Below, in pieces: positions 1 through 6,001 of a DNA stretch of 9,221 bases. The stretch covers positions 906 to 10,126 of the forward strand of contig DMZT01000438.1 in NCBI GenBank assembly GCA_003484865.1, in the 5' to 3' direction. The first letter of the stretch is position 1. Each line of letters begins with the position of its first letter. A program made the translations under genes and the position numbers. The notes beneath the pieces were generated by a model. It was given only the letters and a program-made list of their open reading frames with translations. It was not told where the DNA came from and did not search any database. This DNA comes from Stenotrophomonas sp. GTDB lineage: Bacteria > Pseudomonadota > Gammaproteobacteria > Xanthomonadales > Xanthomonadaceae.

Positions 1-135
1 CTGCAGGCTGCCACCGGCGGCGGTGCATTCGGCGGCGCTGGGCGTTGTCGGTGTCGCTGCGGTGGTGTCTGCAGGTGGGGTACTGCTGCACCCGGCCAGG
101 GCGAACAGGAGAGACAGCATCAGGGGCAGGCGCAT
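1..135 (-). CDS. Small lipoprotein, 3' end cut off by window edge
   Basis: The reading frame runs from an ATG at 135-133 to the window edge, giving 45 residues with no stop. The N-terminus is a typical lipoprotein signal: M-R, a hydrophobic stretch, then the lipobox L-A-G-C with the lipidated Cys at residue 16. This predicts export and anchoring to a membrane by acyl groups. After the Cys comes a Thr/Pro/Ala-rich linker (about residues 17-35), then C-T-A-A-G-G at 37-42. A Cys followed by a Gly pair is a common opening of small Cys-rich secreted domains in this bacterial family, but too little is visible to name the domain. The start is supported by an AAGGAA ribosome-binding site (complement of 142-147) at good spacing. 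It lies 85 bases downstream of rmuC on the same strand and could be co-transcribed or separately expressed. The function is unknown. Confidence 0.75.
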   Translation of the reverse strand, partial: MRLPLMLSLLFALAGCSSTPPADTTAATPTTPSAAECTAAGGSLQ

Positions 136-185
136 GGACGGTTCCTTGAAGGATGGGAGAAAGCAGGGAAAAGACGTGCCCCGCA

Positions 186-207
186 GCATGCGCGATCGCG
201 TGCATGC
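186..207. repeat. Inverted repeat between rmuC and the lipoprotein gene
   Basis: GCATGC at 186-191 and GCATGC at 202-207 flank the perfect 10-base palindrome CGCGATCGCG (191-200). Read as plus-strand RNA it folds into a 9-bp stem with one G-U pair and an ATCG loop. Read in the rmuC direction the same fold has one A-C mismatch. It begins 13 bases after the rmuC stop, so it could stabilise or end the rmuC message. There is no T-tract directly after it; a TCTTTTCC stretch follows about 12 bases later. It is only a weak terminator candidate. Confidence 0.35.
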
Positions 208-220
208 AGGGCGTCGGCGC

Positions 221-1804
221 TTAGTCCTGCGGCGGGCTGGCTTCGTCGCCGGCCACGTCCTCGTCCTCGCCGCTCATGTCGCCGAGCAGGTCCTGGGTCT
301 GTTCACTGCCCAGCGTTTCCACGCTGCGCAGGCGGCGCTCGATGGTGCGCGTCTTGCGGCTGGCTTCGCCGAGGCTGCGGCCGACGGTGGTGATCTGCTT
401 CTCGGCCTTTTCCAGGATGCCGGCGAACTTGCCGAACTCGCTCTTTACCGCACCGAGCAGGCCCCACACTTCACTGGAGCGCTGTTCGATGGCCAGCGTG
501 CGGAAGCCCATCTGCAGGCTGTTGAGCAGCGCGGTCACGGTGGTCGGGCCTGCCACCACCACACGGTGGTCGCGCTGCAGCAGGTCGATCAGGCCGGGGC
601 GGCGGATCACTTCGGCGTACAGGCTTTCAGTGGGCAGGAACATCACCGCGAAATCGGTGGTGTGTGGCGGGGCGATGTACTTGTCGCAGATCGATTTGGC
701 CTGGATGCGGATCGCGCGCTCGAGCTGCGCGCCCTGCACGCGCACGCCCTCGACGTCGCCCTGCTCCTGCGCATCGAGCAGGCGCTCGTAATCCTCGCGC
801 GGGAACTTGGAATCGATCGGCAACCACACCGGGGTGTCTTCATGGCCGCGGCCCGGCAGGCGCACGGCGATATCGACGATCTCGTTGCTGTCCGGGCGCA
901 CTTTGACGCCGCGCGCGTACTGCTCCTGGGTGAGCGTCTGCTCGAGGATGTTGTCCAGCTGCACTTCGCCCCAGCTGCCGCGGTTCTTGACGTTGGTCAG
1001 CACGCGCTTGAGGTCGCCCACGCCGGTGGCCAGCTGCTGCATCTCGCCAAGCCCGCGCTGGACCTGCTCCAGCCGCTCGGAGACCAGCTGGAACGAAGCA
1101 CCCAGGCGGGTTTCCAGGGTGGTCTGCAGCTTCTCGTCCACGGTCACGCGCATCTGGTCGAGCTTCTCGGCGTTGTCGCTCTGCAGGCTCTTGAGCTGCT
1201 GCTCGAGCGTGGCGCGCATCTCGCCGATACGCTGCTCGTTGCGCTGGGTCATTTCCTGCAGGCGCAGGCCCAGCGATTCACCCAGGCGCTGCTGCGACTG
1301 CCCGGTTTCCTCGCGGCCCAGGCGCGCGTCTTCGGCCAGGGCCTGGCGCAGCGCGGCCATGTGGCTGTCGGTGCGCGTGGTCAGGTCCACCAGCTGCTGG
1401 CCGAACGCTTCAATGCGCGCCTGCTGCTGTTGCCCGAATGCTTCCAGCTGCGCACGCACTTCCTGCATGCGCAGTGCCAGCAGGTCGCCGGTGCGCTGCT
1501 GGCTGAGCGTGCTTTCCTCGCGTGCCTTGCGCGCGTCTTCACCGAGCGCATCGCGCAGCAGGTCCAGGCGCTGGTCGGTGCGGGTGGAGAGATCGGTCAG
1601 CGCGCGCGCGAAACTCTCCAGCCGGGCATCCTGCTGGCGGCCCAGGCCTTCGAGCTGCTCACGCAGTTCGCTGCGGCCGACCCGCGCTTCCTCGCGCAGG
1701 GTCTGTTCGAGGCCGCCGTTGCCGGAACGCCGCAGCAGCGCGAGCAGCTGCAGCACGAGGACGGCACACACCAGGCCGCCGAGAATGAGGAATTCGGTTT
1801 GCAT
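221..1804 (-). CDS. rmuC: RmuC family DNA recombination protein
   Basis: This 527-residue protein is a confident RmuC homologue. RmuC proteins limit certain DNA rearrangements, such as inversion at inverted repeats, and carry a PD-(D/E)XK nuclease-like fold, though their biochemical activity is poorly defined. One hydrophobic helix at residues about 4-24 should anchor the protein in the inner membrane. A long, Gln/Arg/Glu-rich coiled coil fills residues about 31-255, and the RmuC domain fills about 256-500. Visible conserved blocks are V-L-T-N-V-K-N-R-G-S-W-G-E (268-280), W-L-P-I-D-S-K-F-P (327-335), D-K-Y-I-A-P-P-H-T-T-D-F-A (374-386), F-L-P-T-E-S-L-Y (389-396) and V-A-G-P-T-T (417-422). The C-terminus is an acidic tail. 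Within the coiled coil, residues 51-116 and 120-185 are a tandem duplication. The start precedes the membrane helix directly but has no clear Shine-Dalgarno sequence. It lies 37 bases after the oxidoreductase gene on the same strand, so co-transcription is plausible. Confidence 0.95.
   Translation of the reverse strand: MQTEFLILGGLVCAVLVLQLLALLRRSGNGGLEQTLREEARVGRSELREQLEGLGRQQDARLESFARALTDLSTRTDQRLDLLRDALGEDARKAREESTLSQQRTGDLLALRMQEVRAQLEAFGQQQQARIEAFGQQLVDLTTRTDSHMAALRQALAEDARLGREETGQSQQRLGESLGLRLQEMTQRNEQRIGEMRATLEQQLKSLQSDNAEKLDQMRVTVDEKLQTTLETRLGASFQLVSERLEQVQRGLGEMQQLATGVGDLKRVLTNVKNRGSWGEVQLDNILEQTLTQEQYARGVKVRPDSNEIVDIAVRLPGRGHEDTPVWLPIDSKFPREDYERLLDAQEQGDVEGVRVQGAQLERAIRIQAKSICDKYIAPPHTTDFAVMFLPTESLYAEVIRRPGLIDLLQRDHRVVVAGPTTVTALLNSLQMGFRTLAIEQRSSEVWGLLGAVKSEFGKFAGILEKAEKQITTVGRSLGEASRKTRTIERRLRSVETLGSEQTQDLLGDMSGEDEDVAGDEASPPQD
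1250..1654 (-). repeat. 69-codon tandem duplication inside rmuC
   Basis: Two adjacent units encode residues 51-116 (1457-1654) and 120-185 (1250-1447) of RmuC, offset by exactly 69 residues (207 bases). Matching pairs include R-Q-Q-D-A-R-L-E-S-F with Q-Q-Q-Q-A-R-I-E-A-F, D-L-S-T-R-T-D with D-L-T-T-R-T-D, and L-G-E-D-A-R with L-A-E-D-A-R. Similarity also remains at DNA level: GCGCGCGTCTTC occurs in both units on the plus strand. The period is not a multiple of seven, so the units keep their own hendecad or heptad phase. The duplication lengthens the coiled-coil stalk ahead of the RmuC domain. Confidence 0.75.
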
Positions 1805-1841
1805 GCGCCAAGTGTAGGCCGCGGCGGTCTCATTGGCTGCG

Positions 1842-2849
1842 TCAGAACCCTTCGAGCACGAGCTTGCCGCGCGCGCGGTGGCTCTCGATCAGGGCGTGCG
1901 CCTGACGCAGGTTGGCGGCGTTGATGCGGCCGTAGTGTTCGCCCAGCGTGGTGCGCAGCACGCCCGCGTCGATCAGCGCGGCGACGCGCTCGAGCAGCTC
2001 GTGCTGGCGCTGCACATCGGGGGTGTTGAAGCTGGAGCGGGTGAACATCGATTCCCAGTGCAGGGACAGGCTCTTGCGCTTGAGCGCCATCACATCGAGC
2101 TGGCCGGGATCGTCGATCAGCGCCAGCTGGCCCTGCGGCGCGAGCACCGCGACGATCTGGTCGTAGTGCTGGTCGGTATGGGTCAGGCTGGCCACGTGGC
2201 TGACCTCGGCGATGCCCAGGCGCTGCAGGCCTTCGCTCAGCGGCTGGGTGTGGTCGATCACGTGGTGCGCGCCCAGCGCGTAGACCCAGTCCTGGGTATC
2301 CGGGCGCGAGGCGGTGCCGATCACGGTCAGGCGGGTCAGCTGGCGGGCCAACTGGACCAGGATCGAGCCGACGCCACCGGCGGCACCGATCACCAGCAGG
2401 GTCTGCCCTTCGCCGCCGTTTTCCGCGATGCGCAGGCGATCGAACAGCAGCTCCCAGGCCGTGATCGCGGTCAGCGGCAACGCCGCGGCGGCGGCGTCAT
2501 CCAGGCTGGCCGGCTTGTGGCCGACGATGCGCTCGTCCACCAGCTGGTACTCGGCATTGCTGCCGGCGCGGCCGATCGCGCCCGCATAGAAGACCGCGTC
2601 GCCGGGCTGGAACAGGGTCACCGCGTCGCCCACCGCATCCACGATGCCGACCGCGTCGAAGCCCAGTACGCGCGGCTCGGTGACCGCCACGCCGGTGCGG
2701 ACCTTGGTATCGACCGGGTTCACCGAGATCGCGCGGACCTCGACCCGCAGATCGCGCGGGCCGGGGGTGGGGATCGGCAGGGTGATGTCCACCAGCGCGG
2801 CGGGGTCGCTGATCGGCAGGCCATGCTGGGTATAGGCGACGGCTTTCAT
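1842..2849 (-). CDS. NADPH-dependent MDR-family oxidoreductase (zinc-type alcohol dehydrogenase-like, quinone reductase group)
   Basis: This 335-residue cytosolic enzyme belongs to the medium-chain dehydrogenase/reductase superfamily. It fits the subgroup usually named 'zinc-binding alcohol dehydrogenase family protein', whose members have a GroES-like N-terminal domain and a Rossmann cofactor domain. Visible features are V-E-V-R-A-I-S-V-N-P-V-D-T-K-V-R (36-51), V-L-G-F-D-A-V-G (61-68), P-G-D-A-V-F-Y-A-G (82-90), S-N-A-E-Y-Q-L-V-D-E (97-106) and the nucleotide-binding loop G-A-A-G-G-V-G-S (155-162). The protein has no cysteine at all, so despite the family name it cannot hold the Cys-ligated catalytic or structural zinc; it should act like a zeta-crystallin-type reductase on quinones or enones. 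The start at 2849 matches the family N-terminus (M-K-A-V), although the frame stays open for another 150 codons upstream. No clear Shine-Dalgarno precedes it. It is divergent from a LysR gene, its likely regulator. The true substrate is unknown. Confidence 0.9.
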   Translation of the reverse strand: MKAVAYTQHGLPISDPAALVDITLPIPTPGPRDLRVEVRAISVNPVDTKVRTGVAVTEPRVLGFDAVGIVDAVGDAVTLFQPGDAVFYAGAIGRAGSNAEYQLVDERIVGHKPASLDDAAAAALPLTAITAWELLFDRLRIAENGGEGQTLLVIGAAGGVGSILVQLARQLTRLTVIGTASRPDTQDWVYALGAHHVIDHTQPLSEGLQRLGIAEVSHVASLTHTDQHYDQIVAVLAPQGQLALIDDPGQLDVMALKRKSLSLHWESMFTRSSFNTPDVQRQHELLERVAALIDAGVLRTTLGEHYGRINAANLRQAHALIESHRARGKLVLEGF

Positions 2850-2945
2850 CGGGGGAGATCCAGTGGGGAAGGCGGACAGCGTGCGCTTCACGGCGGGGTG
2901 GAGAAAGGCGCAAAATCGGGCAGCACTTTCACTGCAGGAATGAAA
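2850..2945. promoter_or_regulatory. Divergent promoter region between oxidoreductase and LysR gene
   Basis: These 96 bases must drive both divergent genes. An inverted repeat TTTCA-N9-TGAAA (2927-2931 and 2941-2945) ends right at the regulator's start codon and covers its AGGA ribosome-binding site (2936-2939), a position suited to self-repression by a LysR protein. CAAAAT at 2911-2916 is a possible -10 element for the regulator, about 30 bases before the start. No convincing -35 element or oxidoreductase promoter is visible. LysR control of both genes is inferred from the divergent layout. Confidence 0.4.
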
Positions 2946-3863
2946 ATGATCCGGTTCGACGACCTCGCCCTGTTCGTCCGCACCGCCGCGCTGGGCAGCT
3001 TTTCCAACGCCGCACGCGAGGCGGATCTGCTGCCCGGCCAGGTTGCTGCGGCGGTGGCGCGGCTGGAACGCGAGCTGGACCTGCGCCTGTTCGTGCGCTC
3101 CACCCGCAGCCTGCGCCTGACCGCCGAGGGCGCGCTGTACCTGCCCTATGCGCAGGAGGTGCTGGCCGCGCTGCGCGAGGGCGAGGCCCGGGTGCGTGGC
3201 GAGGATGCCGAACTGCGCGGCACGCTGCAGGTGGCCGCACCCTCGGATCTGGGCCGCAACCTGCTGCTGCCATGGCTGACCGAGTTCCGCGCCGCGCACC
3301 CGAAGCTGCAGCTGCGCCTGCAGTTGTCCGACCAGGTGGCCGATGTGTTCCGCGATCCGGTCGACATCGCCTTCCGCCTGGGCCGCTTCGACAACGCCAG
3401 CTATGTCGCCCTGCCCCTGCTGCCCGGCAATCGCCGGGTGCTGGCCGCATCACCGGACTACCTGGCCCTACACGGTACGCCGGACAACCTGGAAGCGCTG
3501 AAGGAGCACCACTGCCTGCTCTATCAACTCGCTGGGCGTGCCTATGACCGCTGGAGCTTCGAGGCCGATGGTCGGCGCACGGTGATCCCGGTGCGCGGCA
3601 ACATGGTCTGCGACGATGCCGACGTGGTCCGGCGCTGGGCAGTGGCGGGGGAAGGCATCGTGTTCAAGTCGTGGCTGGATATCTGCGCCGATGTGCAGGC
3701 CGGGCGCCTGCAGGTGCTGCTGGACGGGGCCGGCGACAGTCTTCCGTTGAACCTGGTGTGCCCGCACCGCAAGCAGTTCTCGCCCGCCATCCGGCAGCTG
3801 CATGCGATGTTCGCGCAACGGCTGCAGCCGCTGCTCGCCGGGTTGCCGGCCGGCGCGCGCTGA
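2946..3863 (+). CDS. LysR-family transcriptional regulator
   Basis: This 305-residue protein has the full LysR plan: an N-terminal winged helix-turn-helix (residues about 1-60) and a periplasmic-binding-protein-like effector domain (about 90-295). Hallmarks are F-V-R-T-A-A-L-G-S-F-S-N-A-A (10-23), V-A-R-L-E-R-E-L (37-44), L-F-V-R-S-T-R-S-L-R-L-T-A-E-G (48-62), G-T-L-Q-V-A-A-P (92-99) and D-I-A-F-R-L-G (140-146). The effector domain resembles the large CrgA/AaeR-like group. I chose ATG 2946 because AGGA at 2936-2939 sits 6 bases before it. ATG 2940, two codons earlier, lies directly against that AGGA and is less likely. The gene diverges from the MDR oxidoreductase, which it probably regulates in response to a small molecule that I cannot predict. 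The exporter gene follows 60 bases downstream on the same strand. Confidence 0.93.
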   Translation: MIRFDDLALFVRTAALGSFSNAAREADLLPGQVAAAVARLERELDLRLFVRSTRSLRLTAEGALYLPYAQEVLAALREGEARVRGEDAELRGTLQVAAPSDLGRNLLLPWLTEFRAAHPKLQLRLQLSDQVADVFRDPVDIAFRLGRFDNASYVALPLLPGNRRVLAASPDYLALHGTPDNLEALKEHHCLLYQLAGRAYDRWSFEADGRRTVIPVRGNMVCDDADVVRRWAVAGEGIVFKSWLDICADVQAGRLQVLLDGAGDSLPLNLVCPHRKQFSPAIRQLHAMFAQRLQPLLAGLPAGAR

Positions 3864-3888
3864 CGCTATCGCCCGGCGCGCGGCTGCC

Positions 3889-3896
3889 GGACAATG
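3889..3896 (+). promoter_or_regulatory. Possible -10 element upstream of exporter
   Basis: GGACAATG lies 27 bases before the exporter start at 3924. The identical 8-mer lies 31 bases before the secreted-protein start at 7199. GACAAT could serve as a -10 hexamer. No -35 element with a good match is seen, so this is a weak call resting on the recurrence and position. Confidence 0.3.
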
Positions 3897-3923
3897 CCCC
3901 TCCCCCGTAGTCGAGTCGCCGCC

Positions 3924-4550
3924 ATGCCGTGGATGGGCATCCAGGATCTGTGGACCTTTGTTGCTGCCGTACTGGTGTTCCTTGCACTGCCGGGCCCAGG
4001 CACCTTTACCCTGCTCACCGCCACCGGGCGCGGCGGGGTACGCGGCGGTTACACGGCGCTGTTCGGCCTGCTGCTGGGCGACCAGATCCTGATGTGGCTG
4101 GCGGTAGCCGGTGTGGCGGCGCTGCTCAAGGCCAACCCGCTGGTGTTCCACGCGGTGCAGTACCTCGGCGCGGCGTACCTGGTGTGGATCGGCATCGGCC
4201 TGCTGCGCGCACCGCGCGCCCAGGGCGAGGAAGGTGGCATCCGCCTCACGCCGGGCCACTACTTCCGCCAGGCGGTGCTGATCAACCTGCTCAACCCGAA
4301 GGCGATCATCTTCTACATGGCCTTCCTGCCGTTGTTCATCGATCCGGCACGGCACCAGGGTGTGGTGACGTTTGCGACCATGGCGCTGATCATCTTCGTC
4401 ATGGGGCTGGCCTACTGCTCGGTGCTGATCGGGGTGGGCAACCTGCTGCGCCGTCGGATTCTGCAGCACCCGCGTGTCGGGCTTTGGCTGAGGCGGGTCG
4501 CAGGGGTGTTCCTGGTCGGGTTCGGTGTGCGGCTGGGCGTGAGCGGCTGA
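3924..4550 (+). CDS. LysE/RhtB-family exporter, LeuE-like
   Basis: This 208-residue inner-membrane protein belongs to the LysE/RhtB translocator superfamily, which exports amino acids and related metabolites using the proton gradient. Six hydrophobic segments are visible at about residues 9-30, 42-66, 72-95, 114-138, 146-172 and 187-205. Signature motifs are L-P-G-P-G-T (22-27), the G-G-Y-T-A-L-F-G-L-L-L-G-D run (41-53), Y-L-G-A-A-Y-L-V-W-I-G (80-90) and N-P-K-A-I-I-F-Y (124-131). From memory the pattern resembles E. coli LeuE (leucine efflux) more than LysE, but substrate cannot be assigned from sequence. ATG 3924 starts just before the first helix and gives the normal family length. ATG 3933 is possible, and ATG 3894 would add ten residues unlike the family. 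No strong Shine-Dalgarno is present. It lies 60 bases after the LysR gene and could be co-transcribed or use the putative promoter at 3889. Confidence 0.92.
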   Translation: MPWMGIQDLWTFVAAVLVFLALPGPGTFTLLTATGRGGVRGGYTALFGLLLGDQILMWLAVAGVAALLKANPLVFHAVQYLGAAYLVWIGIGLLRAPRAQGEEGGIRLTPGHYFRQAVLINLLNPKAIIFYMAFLPLFIDPARHQGVVTFATMALIIFVMGLAYCSVLIGVGNLLRRRILQHPRVGLWLRRVAGVFLVGFGVRLGVSG

Positions 4551-4576
4551 ACCCTTGCAGGCCGGCAGGGTGCACG

Positions 4577-4609
4577 ATGACAGCGCGCGTCGTGTTCGGC
4601 TGCGGATAG
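4577..4609 (+). other. Ten-codon leader-like ORF with its own Shine-Dalgarno
   Basis: ATG 4577 to TAG 4609 encodes ten residues (M-T-A-R-V-V-F-G-C-G). It is preceded by AGGG at 4567-4570 with 6-base spacing. It lies between the exporter and the 133-residue gene. It may be chance: there is no run of one amino acid that would indicate attenuation, and a short ORF with a purine-rich upstream patch is common. Confidence 0.15.
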
Positions 4610-4631
4610 GCAGCATCATCGCGACGCTCGG

Positions 4632-4653
4632 TTTTCATTCAAACATTGAGATT
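4632..4653 (+). promoter_or_regulatory. AT-rich patch, candidate promoter for the 133-residue gene
   Basis: The 184 bases between the exporter stop and the next start contain one conspicuous AT-rich segment, about 22 bases long, starting TTTTCATTC and ending TTGAGATT. It stands out in an otherwise GC-rich sequence, as promoters here tend to do. I cannot align confident -35 and -10 hexamers. The rest of the gap holds only a short inverted repeat (ACCCT 4551-4555 with AGGGT 4567-4571) and the ten-codon ORF. Confidence 0.3.
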
Positions 4654-4734
4654 CCCCTGCGTACCGGCGAGGTGTCCAATCGGCGCCATCGTCCAACGTC
4701 GCCACCGGCGCGTGCGCAACACTGCGGGGACCCC

Positions 4735-5136
4735 ATGCCGCCACCTGTCTACTTCGTGCAGCACCTGAGCGGTCATGACGAGCGCCTGCTCGGCATGCAC
4801 ACCCGGCGCATCGATCTGGCCCATCCCGCCGTGACCCGCATCGTCGCGGGGCTTCAGCCGCTGGACCGGATCGATCTGCGTACGTGCCTGTTCGACTGCC
4901 ACGCCAGCCTGGTGCTTGGGCTGCGCCATCGCATCGCCGAGGCCGAAGCGGCGGCGCAGGGCTGGCGTCTGTTCGATGCCGACGGCGTGTTGTGCTGCAA
5001 GCGCTTCCCCGGGGATGCGCAGGTGATCTATCCACAGGGCCATCCACCGCAGGCAGACTGGGCACGCGCCCTGCTGCCCGGCACCGGCCGAGCCGCGCGC
5101 GTCAGCGCCGCATCGCCTCACGCAGGTGGTCGATGA
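4735..5136 (+). CDS. Unrecognised 133-residue protein
   Basis: I do not recognise this protein. ATG 4735 is preceded by GCGGGGA ending about 5 bases upstream, a fair ribosome-binding site. The frame shows the strong G/C third-position preference expected of a real gene here. The frame is open back to 4555, but the extra 60 residues have poor codon character and cross the AT-rich patch. The protein has no signal peptide or membrane helix, so it should be cytosolic. Four Cys occur as C51-x3-C55 and C87-C88. The C51/C55 pair sits in L-F-D-C-H, and C87-C88 follows D-A-D-G-V-L. The middle has a predicted helix rich in Ala/Glu (about 64-76). The last 11 codons overlap the 3' end of the convergent LysR gene by 35 bases. 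The Ala/Pro-rich C-terminus inside that overlap may be unconserved. Metal binding or redox function through the Cys residues is possible but speculative. Confidence 0.65.
   Translation: MPPPVYFVQHLSGHDERLLGMHTRRIDLAHPAVTRIVAGLQPLDRIDLRTCLFDCHASLVLGLRHRIAEAEAAAQGWRLFDADGVLCCKRFPGDAQVIYPQGHPPQADWARALLPGTGRAARVSAASPHAGGR
5028..5036 (+). promoter_or_regulatory. Near-match to a DnaA box
   Basis: CTATCCACA differs at the first base from the consensus TTATCCACA. It lies inside the 133-residue gene, where it encodes I-Y-P-Q using TAT-CCA-CAG codons. Confidence 0.2.
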
Positions 5137-6001
5137 ACACCCGCAGCTTGGGCGCCATCTGCTCACGTGCCGGGTAGTAAAGGTGGAAACCGGCGAACGG
5201 CTGCTGCCAGTCCTGCAGCACGCACTGCAGCCGGCCGGCCGCCACGTCGCCGGCGTACAGCGCCTCGAACCCCTGGGCCAGGCCAATGCCCCGGGTGACG
5301 GCGGCATGGATCAGCCCGGCGTCGTTGAACACCAGCCGGCCCGCCACCTCGACCTCGAAATCGCGACCCTCGCCGGTGAACTCCCACGCCATCCGCCGGC
5401 CGGTGCTGAGCCGGTGCACGATGCACTCGTGCGCGACCAGGTCGGCCGGGGTCGCGGGCACGCCGTGCATGGCCAGATAGTCCGGCGTGGCCACCACCAC
5501 CTGGCGTTCCAGCGGCCCGATCGGCACCGCGATCATGCCGCGGGCCAGGCTTTCGCCCAAGCGGATCCCCGCGTCGAAGCCGCCGGCGACCAGATCGGTC
5601 AGCGCGGTTTCCACGAACAGCTCCACCTCGATCTGTGGATAACGCGCCAGGAAGCCGGGCAGGTGCGGCAGCACCAGCAGTTCGGCAGCGATCCGCGGCA
5701 CGTTGATGCGCAGCTTGCCGGCGGGGACATCGCGCACCTGGTCCAGGTCGTCGAACGCGGCGTCGATCCGGGCCAGGCCCTCGCGTACCTGCGCCAGGAA
5801 GCGTGCGCCCTGCTCGGTCAGGCCGACCCGGCGCGTGGTCCGGTGCAGCAGCCGCACGCCAAGGTGGGCCTCCAGCGCACGCACCGTCTGCGAGAGCGCC
5901 GAGGGCGATACGCCCAGCTCGTCGGCGGCCCGGGTGAAGCTGGCATGGTGCGCGACGCGGGCGAAGGCAACCACGGCGGGCAGGGGATGCTGAGCGCTCA
6001 T
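5102..6001 (-). CDS. LysR-family transcriptional regulator (CrgA/AaeR-like group)
   Basis: This 299-residue protein has a winged helix-turn-helix at residues about 6-65 and an effector-binding domain at about 95-290. Visible hallmarks are F-A-R-V-A-H-H-A-S-F-T-R-A-A (13-26), G-V-S-P-S-A-L-S-Q-T-V-R-A-L-E (30-44), L-G-V-R-L-L-H-R-T-T-R-R-V-G-L-T (47-62), the P-A-G-K-L-R-I-N-V-P hinge (93-102) and D-A-G-I-R-L-G-E (143-150). Such regulators normally bind a small inducer and control a divergent operon plus their own gene. Here the divergent gene is an aldo/keto reductase 100 bases away. ATG 6001 gives the standard family N-terminus; no Shine-Dalgarno is evident. An open frame continues upstream to 6169 but crosses the promoter region and is not used. 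The 3' end overlaps the convergent 133-residue gene by 35 bases. Confidence 0.94.
   Translation of the reverse strand: MSAQHPLPAVVAFARVAHHASFTRAADELGVSPSALSQTVRALEAHLGVRLLHRTTRRVGLTEQGARFLAQVREGLARIDAAFDDLDQVRDVPAGKLRINVPRIAAELLVLPHLPGFLARYPQIEVELFVETALTDLVAGGFDAGIRLGESLARGMIAVPIGPLERQVVVATPDYLAMHGVPATPADLVAHECIVHRLSTGRRMAWEFTGEGRDFEVEVAGRLVFNDAGLIHAAVTRGIGLAQGFEALYAGDVAAGRLQCVLQDWQQPFAGFHLYYPAREQMAPKLRVFIDHLREAMRR
5634..5642 (-). promoter_or_regulatory. Perfect DnaA-box 9-mer inside LysR gene
   Basis: TGTGGATAA on the plus strand is TTATCCACA on the minus strand, the highest-affinity E. coli DnaA box. It lies inside the coding sequence of the LysR regulator, where it encodes part of R-Y-P-Q-I with the AT-ending codons TAT and CCA. 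Binding is not shown by sequence alone. Confidence 0.4.

Noticed and set aside
23..1924. 633-codon open frame on the plus strand opposite rmuC
   Set aside because: It is the mirror of a GC-rich coding sequence. Its translation is low-complexity Ala/Leu/Gln/His with no domain, while the minus-strand frame is clearly RmuC.
1833..2945. In-frame 369-370-codon upstream extension of the first LysR gene
   Set aside because: The frame stays open only because it runs antisense through the oxidoreductase. The LysR fold starts at 2946 with a proper ribosome-binding site.
2850..3299. 150-codon N-terminal extension of the MDR oxidoreductase
   Set aside because: It runs antisense into the LysR coding sequence, and the family N-terminus begins at 2849.
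3850..3882. Direct repeat CCGGCGCGCG at 3850-3859 and 3873-3882
   Set aside because: Ten-base GC repeats are expected by chance in such sequence, and there is no further structure.
3468..4619. 383-codon minus-strand open frame across LysR and exporter genes
   Set aside because: The translation is rich in Gln, His, Arg and Pro without domains, and both plus-strand genes beneath it are firmly identified.
4555..4734. 60-codon upstream extension of the 133-residue gene
   Set aside because: The codons look non-coding, the stretch crosses the AT-rich patch, and ATG 4735 has a better ribosome-binding site.
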